DNA from: Mycolicibacter algericus DSM 45454
GTDB taxonomy: Bacteria; Actinomycetota; Actinomycetes; Mycobacteriales; Mycobacteriaceae
Assembly: GCF_002086455.1 (NCBI RefSeq)
Contig: NZ_MVHC01000030.1
Span: 1 to 43,589 of the forward strand
DNA: 43,589 nt
Reading direction: 5' to 3'
The notes below the pieces were generated by a model. That model was not told the origin of the DNA, did no database searches, and worked only from the letters and a program-made list of their open reading frames with translations. Made by a program: the position numbers and the translations under genes. This document shows, piece by piece, positions 30,266 to 37,713 of the stretch (positions are counted from its first letter, which is position 1; every line of letters begins with the position of its first letter).

Positions 30266-31588
30266 TCAGGCGGGGACACCGCCGGGTCTGCCCGACGGTG
30301 AAGGTACTGCTGGTGGTGCCACGGTGGGTCCGAAATCCGTGGCAGGCAGGGGAGATCGGACGTCGAATCGTGGATTCCAGTTCCCGCCGTGGTCGAAGGG
30401 CGCGAACGCCTTGCCTCCGATGCCGACCTCGTGGTGGAACGGAAGGTTGAACAGGGGCCCGTTGGTGCTTCCGGCTTGAGCCGGGTCGATCAGAACGGTG
30501 CGGGTGCTGCCGCCGGGTAGGTCTTGGTAGACCTCCAAAGACGGGTAATCCGTTCGGGTGCCGTCGACATGCACGCCATCTGGACCGGGGGTGAAAACCA
30601 GGTCGCCGTTCACGCTCAATCGGTGGCTGCCTAGCGGGCCGCGCGGATCGGCGGAGACGCCCGGTGCGAGTGGGTTCGCGGCGTCGTACTTGATCCGCAC
30701 CGATCCATCCGGGGCTTGCGTGACGCTGCCCTGGGGGACACCGACTTCCACGCGTACCGGAGCGCCGTCGATGTTGAGTTCGGCGGAGGGGTTCTGCCGC
30801 ATCACCACGATCCCGTTGTCGTAGTCGATGTAGGTGGTGACCTTGGTGTCCTCGGGATCGAACCGCGGGTTCGGGCCCCGGTCGTTGCCGGCGTCATGTG
30901 AGCCCAAGCGGTTGACCCACGGCTGCTCAATCCACTGCGACGCGCGCACCACCCCCTGCCCGGGTACCGGATCGATCCTTGCCACGCGGATCTCGGAGTC
31001 CACGCCCTGGAACTTCGGGTCGTAGGTGGTCGGATCGAGGGCGGCAGCCGTCGTCCAATCGGAGGCCGAGACCGGGGCGCGGCCGAAGACCTGCTTGAAG
31101 GCGTCGATCTGATTGAGACGACGTTCGTCGGCTGAGGCGGGCGACCGCTTGAAGGTGTGATCGAAGGCCTTGACGCCTGGCGCGCGCGGCCCCTTGACGG
31201 TGTAGCCGCCGCCCAGGGACCGCACCGCCGCCGCACGGGCGTGGCTGTCGGCCACGGTGTCGGCGATCACGCGGTGGATGTCGCGGGTCTTGACGGTCAG
31301 GAACTGTTGAAACTGGCGGGCGCCGGCGGGGGTATCCAGCGCCAGGGCTTGCTGATTGGCCAGTGCCTCGCGGATCTCGGCCTCGATGCCGTCGAGTCGT
31401 CGGCGCCCGCGCAGCGCCACCTGCGCCGCACCGCGCAGCGTCGCGACGAACGCCCGGTCCAGTTGTGTCGTGGTGTGCAGCCGGGTGGCCAGCGCGGCCT
31501 CGCGCTCTCGCGCGGCATCGGCGTGGGCACCGAGTTCCTCGGGCATGTTTTCCGACGCTAGTTCAACCGTGCCGATCGCGGTATTCAC
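30266..31588 (-). CDS. Unit B large toxin-like protein, full length
   Basis: 440 residues from GTG 31588. The N-terminal part (about 1-160) is helical: ELGAHADAAREREAALATRL, DGIEAEIREALANQQALALD, and QFQQFLTVKTRDIHRVIADT resemble DUF4226 proteins of mycobacteria (from memory). The middle and C-terminus carry GVVRASQWIEQPWVNRLG, DRGPNPRFDPEDTKVTTYID, VVMRQNPSAELN and GTRTDYPSLEVYQDLPGG, and it ends in a Pro-rich tail. No signal peptide, so any export would need a type VII-like route. No known catalytic motif; toxin-like status is inferred from domain layout and tandem expansion. Two membrane genes follow. Confidence 0.75.
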   Translation of the reverse strand: MNTAIGTVELASENMPEELGAHADAAREREAALATRLHTTTQLDRAFVATLRGAAQVALRGRRRLDGIEAEIREALANQQALALDTPAGARQFQQFLTVKTRDIHRVIADTVADSHARAAAVRSLGGGYTVKGPRAPGVKAFDHTFKRSPASADERRLNQIDAFKQVFGRAPVSASDWTTAAALDPTTYDPKFQGVDSEIRVARIDPVPGQGVVRASQWIEQPWVNRLGSHDAGNDRGPNPRFDPEDTKVTTYIDYDNGIVVMRQNPSAELNIDGAPVRVEVGVPQGSVTQAPDGSVRIKYDAANPLAPGVSADPRGPLGSHRLSVNGDLVFTPGPDGVHVDGTRTDYPSLEVYQDLPGGSTRTVLIDPAQAGSTNGPLFNLPFHHEVGIGGKAFAPFDHGGNWNPRFDVRSPLPATDFGPTVAPPAVPSPSGRPGGVPA

Positions 31589-31597
31589 CCGGCTGAC

Positions 31598-31693
31598 AGC
31601 GGCCGGCCATGGAATCCCGGCACGGCGTCGAAGCTGCTCACCGGACAATACGATGATCCGCGGCGCGCCGGGGACTTCAGGCCAGACGCAGTA
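31598..31693 (+). pseudogene. Remnant of the recombinase-like gene 3' end (copy 2)
   Basis: Same sequence as the remnant at 29515-29610, within the direct repeat. It flanks the start of the unit B large gene and the end of the unit C type-1 gene. Confidence 0.8.
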
Positions 31694-31979
31694 GCTGGAT
31701 GATCACCACCGGCGGGATGACGGCCAGTGCGATGGTCAGCGGGGTGGCGAGATAGCCGATCAGCATGCCGCGGCCGACCTGTGCAGTTTTGATGCCACCG
31801 CTCTGGGACATGAAGAAGCCGGTCGGCACCACGATGGCGGTAGCGATGCCGAAAACGTACAAGTCCGCGATCCAGTACGGAAACCATATCCAGGTCGCGG
31901 TCTCGACGATCGCAATGGTCGCCAACGCGGCGATGAAACTGTGCGGGCCGTAGCGGACTTCGGTGTCCGGGCTGGTCAT
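31677..31979 (-). CDS. Unit C small membrane protein, type 1
   Basis: 100 residues from ATG 31979, identical to the unit B copy at 29594-29896, with the same ATGA overlap to the type-2 gene. It is intact although its unit's large gene is broken, so it could act as an orphan immunity-type protein or simply reflect a very recent copy. Confidence 0.75.
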   Translation of the reverse strand: MTSPDTEVRYGPHSFIAALATIAIVETATWIWFPYWIADLYVFGIATAIVVPTGFFMSQSGGIKTAQVGRGMLIGYLATPLTIALAVIPPVVIIQLLRLA

Positions 31980-32329
31980 GCGCCGCCCTCGAACCACGGC
32001 AGGAAAATCAGCACGTAGAACAATCCGCTGATGAAGGTCACTACGGCAGATCCGCAGACAGCCAGACCGACACCGCGTCGATACGGTGACTCCGCGCGCA
32101 ACAACACCGCCCCGATCACCAGAGCTGCGACGGTCGGCACGATGAAAGCTGCCGTGGCCAGCCAGCGAAACGTTGTGCCATAGGAGAGTGGGCTGCCACT
32201 CAGCCACAGCCAGCCGATGCCGATTAGCGCCGCGAGGACGGCTTGGACGACCAGCGGTGCTGACCGGGTGGCGGTGCGCCAGAAGGCGGGGTCGCCATCG
32301 CGGACACGGGCCAGAATTGCACTGGGCAT
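31976..32329 (-). CDS. Unit C small membrane protein, type 2
   Basis: 117 residues from ATG 32329, identical to the unit B copy at 29893-30246, including its SD. It follows the broken large gene of unit C by 20 bases. Confidence 0.77.
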   Translation of the reverse strand: MPSAILARVRDGDPAFWRTATRSAPLVVQAVLAALIGIGWLWLSGSPLSYGTTFRWLATAAFIVPTVAALVIGAVLLRAESPYRRGVGLAVCGSAVVTFISGLFYVLIFLPWFEGGA

Positions 32330-32348
32330 GCATGGCTCCTTTTGATGA

Positions 32349-32814
32349 TCAGGCGGGGACACCGCCGGGTCTGCCCGACGGTGAAGGTACTGCTGGTGGT
32401 GCCACGGTGGGTCCGAAATCCGTGGCAGGCAGGGGAGATCGGACGTCGAATCGTGGATTCCAGTTCCCGCCGTGGTCGAAGGGCGCGAACGCCTTGCCTC
32501 CGATGCCGACCTCGTGGTGGAACGGAAGGTTGAACAGGGGCCCGTTGGTGCTTCCGGCTTGAGCCGGGTCGATCAGAACGCTGCGGGTGCTGCCGCCGGG
32601 TAGGTCTTGGTAGACCTCCAAAGACGGGTAATCCGTTCGGGTGCCGTGGGTCGTAGGTGTGTGCATCCAAGGCGGCCCCCAGTCGTCCAATCGCTGGCCG
32701 AGACGGGGTCGCGGCCAAGGCGGCCTCGCGATCTCGCGCGGCATCGGCATGGGCACCGAGTTCCTCGGGCATACCCGGGGACGCTAGTTCAACCGTGCCG
32801 ATCGCGGTATTCAC
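32349..32814 (-). pseudogene. Unit C large toxin-like gene, broken by deletions and frameshift
   Basis: From GTG 32814 the frame reads MNTAIGTVELASPGMPEELG like units A and B, then jumps to a short TYDP-containing segment of the middle region. It then loses frame before the C-terminal part, which continues in another frame (GTRTDYPSLEVYQDLPGG to GRPGGVPA, stop at 32349). About 290 residues relative to unit B are missing. The 5' flank differs from units A and B and adjoins the thioesterase gene, so this is the outermost, probably original, end of the array. Confidence 0.75.
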
Positions 32815-32824
32815 CCGGCGACGC

Positions 32825-33628
32825 TCAGTCCTTGAAATACACCAGCTGATGGCTGCTGGTCAGCAGCACACCGTCGCGGGACCACAGGTGCGCGCTTTGG
32901 TCGAAGTAGCCGCGGGAGAAGCCGTTGGCGTGGGCGCTGCCCAGCACGAAATCGCCGCCCACGGTGTCGAGTTGCGCGGCGTCGGCGTGGAAATAGGTGG
33001 TCAGCGAGATGGTGCCGGCCGGGATGAAGCCGCCGCGGCGCAGGAACACCCGCGGGTAGAAGATGTCGGAGATCGCGGCCAGCGCGGCGAAGTCCAGCGG
33101 GCGTTGATCAACGTCGCGCGCCCACAACGTGGTGGTCGACGATCCGCTGGGCACCCCCTCGTCGGGAATCGGCCCTTCGGTGAAGCGCATGTCGTAGCGC
33201 TTGGCCCACACGATCGCCTCGATGAAGTCACCGCGCGGGAGATCCTCGGGCGCAGCGGTTTTCGGTGGACGGGCTTCGATGTCGGCCCAGGTGTCGCGGT
33301 GCCGGCCGAACACCGCGGTGGCGGTGGTCATGACCTCATCGCCCTGGCGTAGCTCCATGACCCAGTGCTGGTTGCTGCGGTTGGTGCGCGCAGCGCGCAG
33401 CGCGATGTCGAATTCGCCGTCGGCAATCGGCGCAGCGTAGTTGAGCGTCAGCGCCAGCGGGTCACCGATGCGGTCGGGGTGGGATTCGACGGCGCGCAGC
33501 AACACCGCCGCGGTGATCCCGCCGAACGGGCCGACCATGTTGGCCCACGCCGGTTCGGTGGCACCGCGCACGACGCCGGTGTCGACGTGGTCCAGGCGCA
33601 TGGCGCGGTCGAAGGGGTGCGGGGTCAC
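32825..33628 (-). CDS. Acyl-CoA thioesterase family protein (double hotdog, TesB-like)
   Basis: 267 residues from GTG 33628. The first hotdog contains WANMVGPFGGITAAVLLRAV and LTLNYAAPIADGEFDIALRA; the second contains GTISLTTYFHADAAQLD, FVLGSAHANGFSRGYFDQSA and LWSRDGVLLTSSHQLVYF. These are the usual signatures of mycobacterial TesB-like thioesterases that hydrolyse acyl-CoA. The substrate chain length is unknown. It is followed 10 bases later by the broken unit C large gene. Confidence 0.85.
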   Translation of the reverse strand: MTPHPFDRAMRLDHVDTGVVRGATEPAWANMVGPFGGITAAVLLRAVESHPDRIGDPLALTLNYAAPIADGEFDIALRAARTNRSNQHWVMELRQGDEVMTTATAVFGRHRDTWADIEARPPKTAAPEDLPRGDFIEAIVWAKRYDMRFTEGPIPDEGVPSGSSTTTLWARDVDQRPLDFAALAAISDIFYPRVFLRRGGFIPAGTISLTTYFHADAAQLDTVGGDFVLGSAHANGFSRGYFDQSAHLWSRDGVLLTSSHQLVYFKD

Positions 33629-33713
33629 GGCGGTCCTTCCGATGGGACGGAACGATATCGGTCACGCTATCGCGAGCCTGCGGGCACCGCCCGTCGTCTA
33701 CCGCGAGGAACGG

Positions 33714-33731
33714 TTAGCATGTGCATGCTAA
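33714..33731. promoter_or_regulatory. Palindromic operator of the second vapBC
   Basis: TTAGCATGTGCATGCTAA has perfect 7-bp arms around GTGC, directly upstream of the antitoxin start (33735/33741). It overlaps a plausible -10 element (TAATGT). This is the expected position for autorepression by the VapBC complex. Confidence 0.6.
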
Positions 33732-33740
33732 TGTATGTGC

Positions 33741-33992
33741 ATGTCTCCTTTGGAGCATCGACTGCAGATCCTGCTCGACGATGAACGCCATCGCCGACTG
33801 ACCGCGGCGGCGCGGGAGCGTGGCGTCTCGGTGGCCAGCGTGGTGCGCGAAGCCATCGATCGCGGCCTCGCAGGTCCCGTCGACCGCCGCAAATCCGCCG
33901 GTCAGCGCCTTCTCGACGCTCCTGACATGCCGGTTCCCGACCCCGCCGAACTCAAGCAGGAATTGGACGAACTGCGCGGACGCCGCGGATGA
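33741..33992 (+). CDS. vapB: Antitoxin of VapBC-type module (second)
   Basis: 83 residues from ATG 33741; an ATG two codons earlier is possible. A ribbon-helix-helix N-terminus (HRLQILLDDERHRRLTAAAR, ERGVSVASVVREAIDRGL) precedes an acidic, proline-containing tail (DAPDMPVPDPAELKQELDEL) suited to toxin binding. No SD is evident, so it may be translated from a leaderless message. It overlaps the toxin gene by four bases. Confidence 0.88.
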   Translation: MSPLEHRLQILLDDERHRRLTAAARERGVSVASVVREAIDRGLAGPVDRRKSAGQRLLDAPDMPVPDPAELKQELDELRGRRG

Positions 33993-34420
33993 TCGTGCTG
34001 GACACCACGGTGCTCGTCTATGCCAAGGGCGCCGACCACCGGTTCCGGGAGCCGTGCCGTGACTTGATCGCGGCGGTTGCCGCCGACCGCATTGAAGCGA
34101 CCACTACCCCCGAAGTGATCCAGGAGTTCGTCCATATTCGTGCCCGCCGACGTGGCCGCAACGATGCCGCAACGCTAGGGCGCAGCTACGCCGAGCTGCT
34201 CGCGCCCCTGCTGACTGTCGCTGGCGACCACCTCGAGCGAGGATTGACGATGTTCGAGACGACCCCGAGTGTTGGTGCCTTTGATTCCGTGCTGGCTGCG
34301 GTCGCCAAATCTGCCGGGGCGGTACTGGTCTCGGCGGACGGTGCGTTCAGCGACCTCCCCGACATCACCCATGTAGTGCCCGACACCGCGGGCGTCGCCG
34401 GCCTGCTCGGCGACAATTGA
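33989..34420 (+). CDS. vapC: VapC toxin, PIN domain (second)
   Basis: 143 residues with the PIN acidic set: Asp5 (IVLDTTVLVYAKG), Glu46 (PEVIQEFVHIRARR), Asp99 (GAFDSVLAAVAKS) and Asp117 (LVSADGAFSDLP). The subgroup with VYAKGADHRFREPC differs from the module at 21123. It is a presumed tRNA/rRNA endonuclease, co-transcribed with the antitoxin. A fragment of selO begins about 70 bases after the stop. Confidence 0.92.
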   Translation: MIVLDTTVLVYAKGADHRFREPCRDLIAAVAADRIEATTTPEVIQEFVHIRARRRGRNDAATLGRSYAELLAPLLTVAGDHLERGLTMFETTPSVGAFDSVLAAVAKSAGAVLVSADGAFSDLPDITHVVPDTAGVAGLLGDN

Positions 34421-34487
34421 TCTCGCCGGGTTTCTCCGATTTTGATCGATGGAGTGACTCGTCCCTGGGTGTAGCACGGCTCTTGCC

Positions 34488-34607
34488 GTGGAGGTGCTCG
34501 CCGAGCCGTATCGGGAACGCGGCGGCCTGGCCGACTACGCCGCTCCGCCGCCGGAATTCGGCGACTACCGGACGTTCTGCGGGGACCTGACGCGCGGTTC
34601 ACGCTGA
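34488..34607 (+). pseudogene. Detached copy of the selO 3' end
   Basis: The frame reads VEVLAEPYRERGGLADYAAP, then PEFGDYRTFCGDLTRGSR and a stop. It matches the last 35 or so codons of selO at 39743 (LEVLAEPYDERNGLADYAAP) closely at DNA level. The rest of selO is absent. It is a remnant of duplication or rearrangement about 5 kb from the intact gene. Confidence 0.8.
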
Positions 34608-34618
34608 GGTCGAGCTGC

Positions 34619-35458
34619 TCAGCCCGGATTGGTCGCGGTCACCACCCAGGTGTGCCCGGGGAACTTCAGAACCCCGTCGACGCGGTGCCGGCGCAGCTCG
34701 TCGCGCAGGTTGTCGACGACGGCGGCCCAGCCGTCCTCGCCGAGCCGGGCGGGCAGTTCGGTGCGGGCCTGCTGCCCGGTGCGGTTGGACAGGATCATCG
34801 TCAGGCGTTCCTCGACGCCGTCGCTGCCGTCGATGCTGAAGTCACAAACCCCGTCGAACGCCGCCAGCTCGACGTCGGCCCAGCCGGCGTCGGCCAGGAT
34901 GGTCCGCACCCGCTCGGCGTTGCCGAAGGCCAGCGGGCCCGGCTCGGTGGGATCGGCCGCGGCGGGCGGTGATTCGAGCTGCGCAGCCAGCATGTCGACG
35001 CCGACGGAGAACATCGGATTGTCGCCCTCACGCCAGCACACGAACGCCAGCCGGGCGCCCGGAGCGGCCGCGCGGCGGATATTGATGAACGCCGCCACCG
35101 GGTCGTCGAAGAACATCACCCCGAACCGCGAGATGACCCGGTCGAAGACCGGCCCGCCCAGATCCATGATCTGGGCGTCCCCGAGCACCACGGTGGCCTC
35201 CGGTACCCGCCGCCGCGCCGCAACCACCATCGGCTGCGAGATATCGACCCCCACGGGCACCGCCCCGATCCCCGCCGCCCGCTGCAGCAACGTGCCTGAG
35301 CCACAACCGATGTCGAGCACCCGGGCGTCGGATCCGATATCGGCGGCCTGGAGCACCGCGTCAGCGAACGGCGCCAGCGCCGCTTCGAAGATCGCCGCGT
35401 GATCGACCCAGTCCACCCCTTGAGTCGCCCAGGACTGCTGCTGTTCCTCATTGGCCAT
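34619..35458 (-). CDS. SAM-dependent methyltransferase
   Basis: 279 residues. Motif I VLDIGCGSGTLLQRA (about 47-61), motif II VGVDISQPMV, motif III region FDRVISRFGVMFFDDP, then AAPGARLAFVCW. This is the UbiE/Methyltransf_11 type; the acceptor is unknown. The C-terminal half has an acidic segment (GVCDFSIDGSDGVEERL). It is transcribed divergently from the thioesterase-like gene at 35500 over a 41-base gap. Confidence 0.88.
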   Translation of the reverse strand: MANEEQQQSWATQGVDWVDHAAIFEAALAPFADAVLQAADIGSDARVLDIGCGSGTLLQRAAGIGAVPVGVDISQPMVVAARRRVPEATVVLGDAQIMDLGGPVFDRVISRFGVMFFDDPVAAFINIRRAAAPGARLAFVCWREGDNPMFSVGVDMLAAQLESPPAAADPTEPGPLAFGNAERVRTILADAGWADVELAAFDGVCDFSIDGSDGVEERLTMILSNRTGQQARTELPARLGEDGWAAVVDNLRDELRRHRVDGVLKFPGHTWVVTATNPG

Positions 35459-35499
35459 GGACCTCAGCGTAGGGTGCGGGGCGGTTTAGCCTGATAGCC

Positions 35500-36276
35500 G
35501 TGGATGGCGAGGCGTTTTATACCCAGACCGGCCCCGGACAGTTCGACAGCTCACCGCTGACCGGCGGGCCGTGGAGCGCCGCGAGCCAGCACGGCGGGCC
35601 GCCGTCGGCGCTGCTGGCCCGCGAGATGGAGCGCTACCAGCCCCGCGACGGGCACCGGCTGGGGCGAGTCAGTATCGACATCCTGACTCCGGTGCCGGTG
35701 GCACCGCTGCGCATCGCGGTGGAGGAGATCCGCACCGGCAAACGGGTGCAGCTGCTGCAAGCGACCGCCCAGGCCGACGGGCGCACGGTGCTGATCGGGC
35801 GGGCCTGGCGGATCGCGGCGGCCTCGGCGGACTTTCCGGCCGATGCCCCCGATCCCGCACCGGGCGGGGCCGAGCCCACCGCGCAGACGTTCACCTTTCC
35901 CGACGGATGGCATGCCGGCGGATACCTGTCGGCGATCGACTGGTGTTTTCTGGACGGCGGTTTCGCCGGGTACGGCCCGGCCCGGGCCTGGGCGCGCCCG
36001 CACGTGGCGCTGGTCGCCGGCGAGGCGATGACGCCCTGGCAGCGGGTGCTGACAGTGGGGGATTCCGGCAGCGGGATCAGCGCCTGCGCACCACCGGCCG
36101 AGCACCCGGCGATCAACTGCGACTTCACCGTGGTGTTGCACCGAGATCCGGTGGGGCACTGGGTCGGAATGGACTCGCGCACCCTGGTCACGCCCGGGCA
36201 GGGGGCGTTCACCCAGACGACGGTCTTCGATCCCGCCGGGCCGGCGGGCCTGGCGACGCAGACGCTGGTGGTCTGA
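35500..36276 (+). CDS. Thioesterase-superfamily (TesB-like) protein
   Basis: 258 residues from GTG 35500. The N-terminal hotdog shows LTGGPWSAASQHGGPPSALL and RVSIDILTPVPVAPLRIAVE; the C-terminal hotdog has NCDFTVVLHRDPVGHWVGMD and GQGAFTQTTVFDP. It matches the mycobacterial acyl-CoA thioesterase fold and is distinct from the gene at 32825. The substrate is unknown. Confidence 0.82.
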   Translation: MDGEAFYTQTGPGQFDSSPLTGGPWSAASQHGGPPSALLAREMERYQPRDGHRLGRVSIDILTPVPVAPLRIAVEEIRTGKRVQLLQATAQADGRTVLIGRAWRIAAASADFPADAPDPAPGGAEPTAQTFTFPDGWHAGGYLSAIDWCFLDGGFAGYGPARAWARPHVALVAGEAMTPWQRVLTVGDSGSGISACAPPAEHPAINCDFTVVLHRDPVGHWVGMDSRTLVTPGQGAFTQTTVFDPAGPAGLATQTLVV

Positions 36277-36291
36277 GCTTTCCGGCACTGA

Positions 36292-36654
36292 TCAGAGCAG
36301 GTGGCCGACGATGACGAAGGCCGCCAACCCGAACATCGTCGCGTTGACCAGAACGCTCCACGGCTCATGCAGCCGCGAATGTGCCCAGGCGGCGCCGATC
36401 ATCACCACGCACAACCCCAGCGCGGCCAGCGGCGTCAACACCGTCCCGATCCCGGTCAGCCCCGGCGCCACGAGTCCGACCGCCGCCAGCAGCTCCATCG
36501 CCGCGGTGAAGCGCACCACCGGCATCGGAAACATCGCCACCCCGGTCTGGCCGGTGGCGATCAAGCGATCGCGCGCCATGGTCAGTTTGGCGGCCCCCGA
36601 CGCGGCGAATACCGCGGCCAAGGTCAGTTGGGCGGCCCACAGTGCAGTGTTCAT
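36292..36654 (-). CDS. DoxX-like membrane protein
   Basis: 120 residues with four membrane helices, starting MNTALWAAQLTLAAVFAASG and including AKLTMARD, the typical DoxX/DoxX-like first-loop motif, then FTAAMELLAAVGLVAPGLTG. Mycobacterial members (e.g. around SodA/thiosulfate complexes) are linked to redox stress; no partner is nearby here. It converges with the thioesterase gene at 36276. Confidence 0.85.
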   Translation of the reverse strand: MNTALWAAQLTLAAVFAASGAAKLTMARDRLIATGQTGVAMFPMPVVRFTAAMELLAAVGLVAPGLTGIGTVLTPLAALGLCVVMIGAAWAHSRLHEPWSVLVNATMFGLAAFVIVGHLL

Positions 36655-36762
36655 GGTTTCGGTCCTTCCCGTATGAGGTGTCTCTACGTAGGACGGACGG
36701 AGCCTGCCGTGTGTGACGATCCGGCGGTGTCACATTCGGTGCCGCGGGATCGTCTACAAGGC

Positions 36763-36961
36763 ATGAGCGACTACCAGAGCCCGGTTGGGTTGTCCCAGCA
36801 TCGCCGCGGCGCGCGGACACGCGTATGGCGCGGGCCCGCAGCTCGCGCTGGCCCGCGATTTCCGTATCTTTTCCCGCCACGCCCGGGCCGCGGTGGCCGA
36901 GCAGGCCTGCTGTCTGGCATCCGCTGAATTCGGCACACTATATGGAAAGAAGCGGGGGTGA
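36763..36961 (+). pseudogene. Small gene with a one-base frameshift
   Basis: Starting at ATG 36763 the frame reads MSDYQSPVGLS. A shift at the CCC run near 36793-36795 gives SIAAARGHAYG, PQLALARDFRIFSRHARAAV and EQACCLASAEFGTLYGKKRG, ending at 36961. Both halves look coding and the end overlaps the next start (GTGA). Removing one C would restore a protein of about 66 residues. It is either a recent loss or a sequencing error. The family is unknown. Confidence 0.5.
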
Positions 36962-37383
36962 CTGAGATGACCGACAACCTGCCCTACATCGACGAGCACA
37001 CGGTACGGGTGGATGCGCCGCGGCGGGCCGTGTGGCATGGATTGCGGTGGTACGTGGAGTCCCTGCTGCGCGGCGCCGAGCGCAACCCCCTTGTCGCACT
37101 GCTCGGCCCGCAACCGCGGGCCGGCTTCGACGTGGCAGAGAGCGTCGAGGAACAGCGGCTGAGTTTGACGGGGCGGCACCGCTTCTCGCGGTATCGGCTG
37201 CACTTCGAGCTGAGCGACGCGCCGGGTGGTGGCACCTGCGTGCACGCCCGGTCCTACGCGGCTTTTCCTGGGCTGCACGGGAGTGTGTATCGGGCATTGG
37301 TGATCGGGACGCGCTTACACGTTGTCGCGACGAATGACATGCTGCATGGGATACGGGCGGCGGTGGTCGGGAAGTCCCGTTGA
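36958..37383 (+). CDS. SRPBCC/DUF2867-like protein
   Basis: 141 residues from GTG 36958 (an ATG lies three codons later). The pattern HTVRVDAPRRAVWHGLRWYV, RHRFSRYRLHFELSD and HARSYAAFPGLHGSVYRALV matches small START/SRPBCC-like ligand-binding proteins. It is translationally coupled to the frameshifted gene just upstream. The ligand is unknown. Confidence 0.7.
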   Translation: MTEMTDNLPYIDEHTVRVDAPRRAVWHGLRWYVESLLRGAERNPLVALLGPQPRAGFDVAESVEEQRLSLTGRHRFSRYRLHFELSDAPGGGTCVHARSYAAFPGLHGSVYRALVIGTRLHVVATNDMLHGIRAAVVGKSR

Positions 37384-37608
37384 CCTGGATCGGTCAGTTC
37401 ACTCCTGACCGACGCCACCGCCGCAGGATCGCCGACGTCGGTGTGCTCCGCTATGCTCGACACAGCTCACGAGTGGACGGCCGTTCGGGTACCTGGCCCG
37501 TCGTCCCGGCAACCGCGCCACCACCGCACGGTGCCCCAGGGGAAGAGCCGGCGCGCGATCAGCGCGCAAGGGGTGGATGCCCGGGTGCGGCACCGCCGGG
37601 AAGGCGAT

Positions 37609-37713
37609 ATGTCCGAACTGGACTGGGATCTGTTGCGAAAGTTGGTGGCCGAGTTCGGAGTCACCTGTCGAAAGCGAGGCGGACGTGAAGTATGTCCGGC
37701 CTGCGTACCGTGA
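37609..37713 (+). CDS. 34-residue protein with CxxC
   Basis: MSELDWDLLRKLVAEFGVTC then RKRGGREVCPACVP. AAGG lies six bases upstream. It overlaps the next gene by 29 bases. The Cys spacing (one Cys, then CPAC) could bind zinc. It is small and unrecognised, but the coupling to the following genes suggests it is real. Confidence 0.4.
   Translation: MSELDWDLLRKLVAEFGVTCRKRGGREVCPACVP

Larger units (their letters stand above)
29240..30566. repeat. 1,327-bp direct repeat, copy 1
   Basis: Matches 31323-32649 at a constant 2,083-base offset with three substitutions seen by eye (29251, 29256, 30498). It holds the 5' part of the unit A large gene, the recombinase-tail remnant, both unit B membrane genes and the 3' part of the unit B large gene. 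Confidence 0.9.
31323..32649. repeat. 1,327-bp direct repeat, copy 2
   Basis: Near-identical to 29240-30566 (2,083-base offset). It carries the 5' part of the unit B large gene, the second recombinase-tail remnant, both unit C membrane genes and the 3' end of the broken unit C large gene. Identity stops abruptly after GGGTGCCGT at 32649. Confidence 0.9.

Noticed and set aside
28138..32814. CRISPR array or transposon as explanation of the repeats
   Set aside because: The repeats are 1.3 kb and coding, with no short spacers, no terminal inverted repeats and no transposase.
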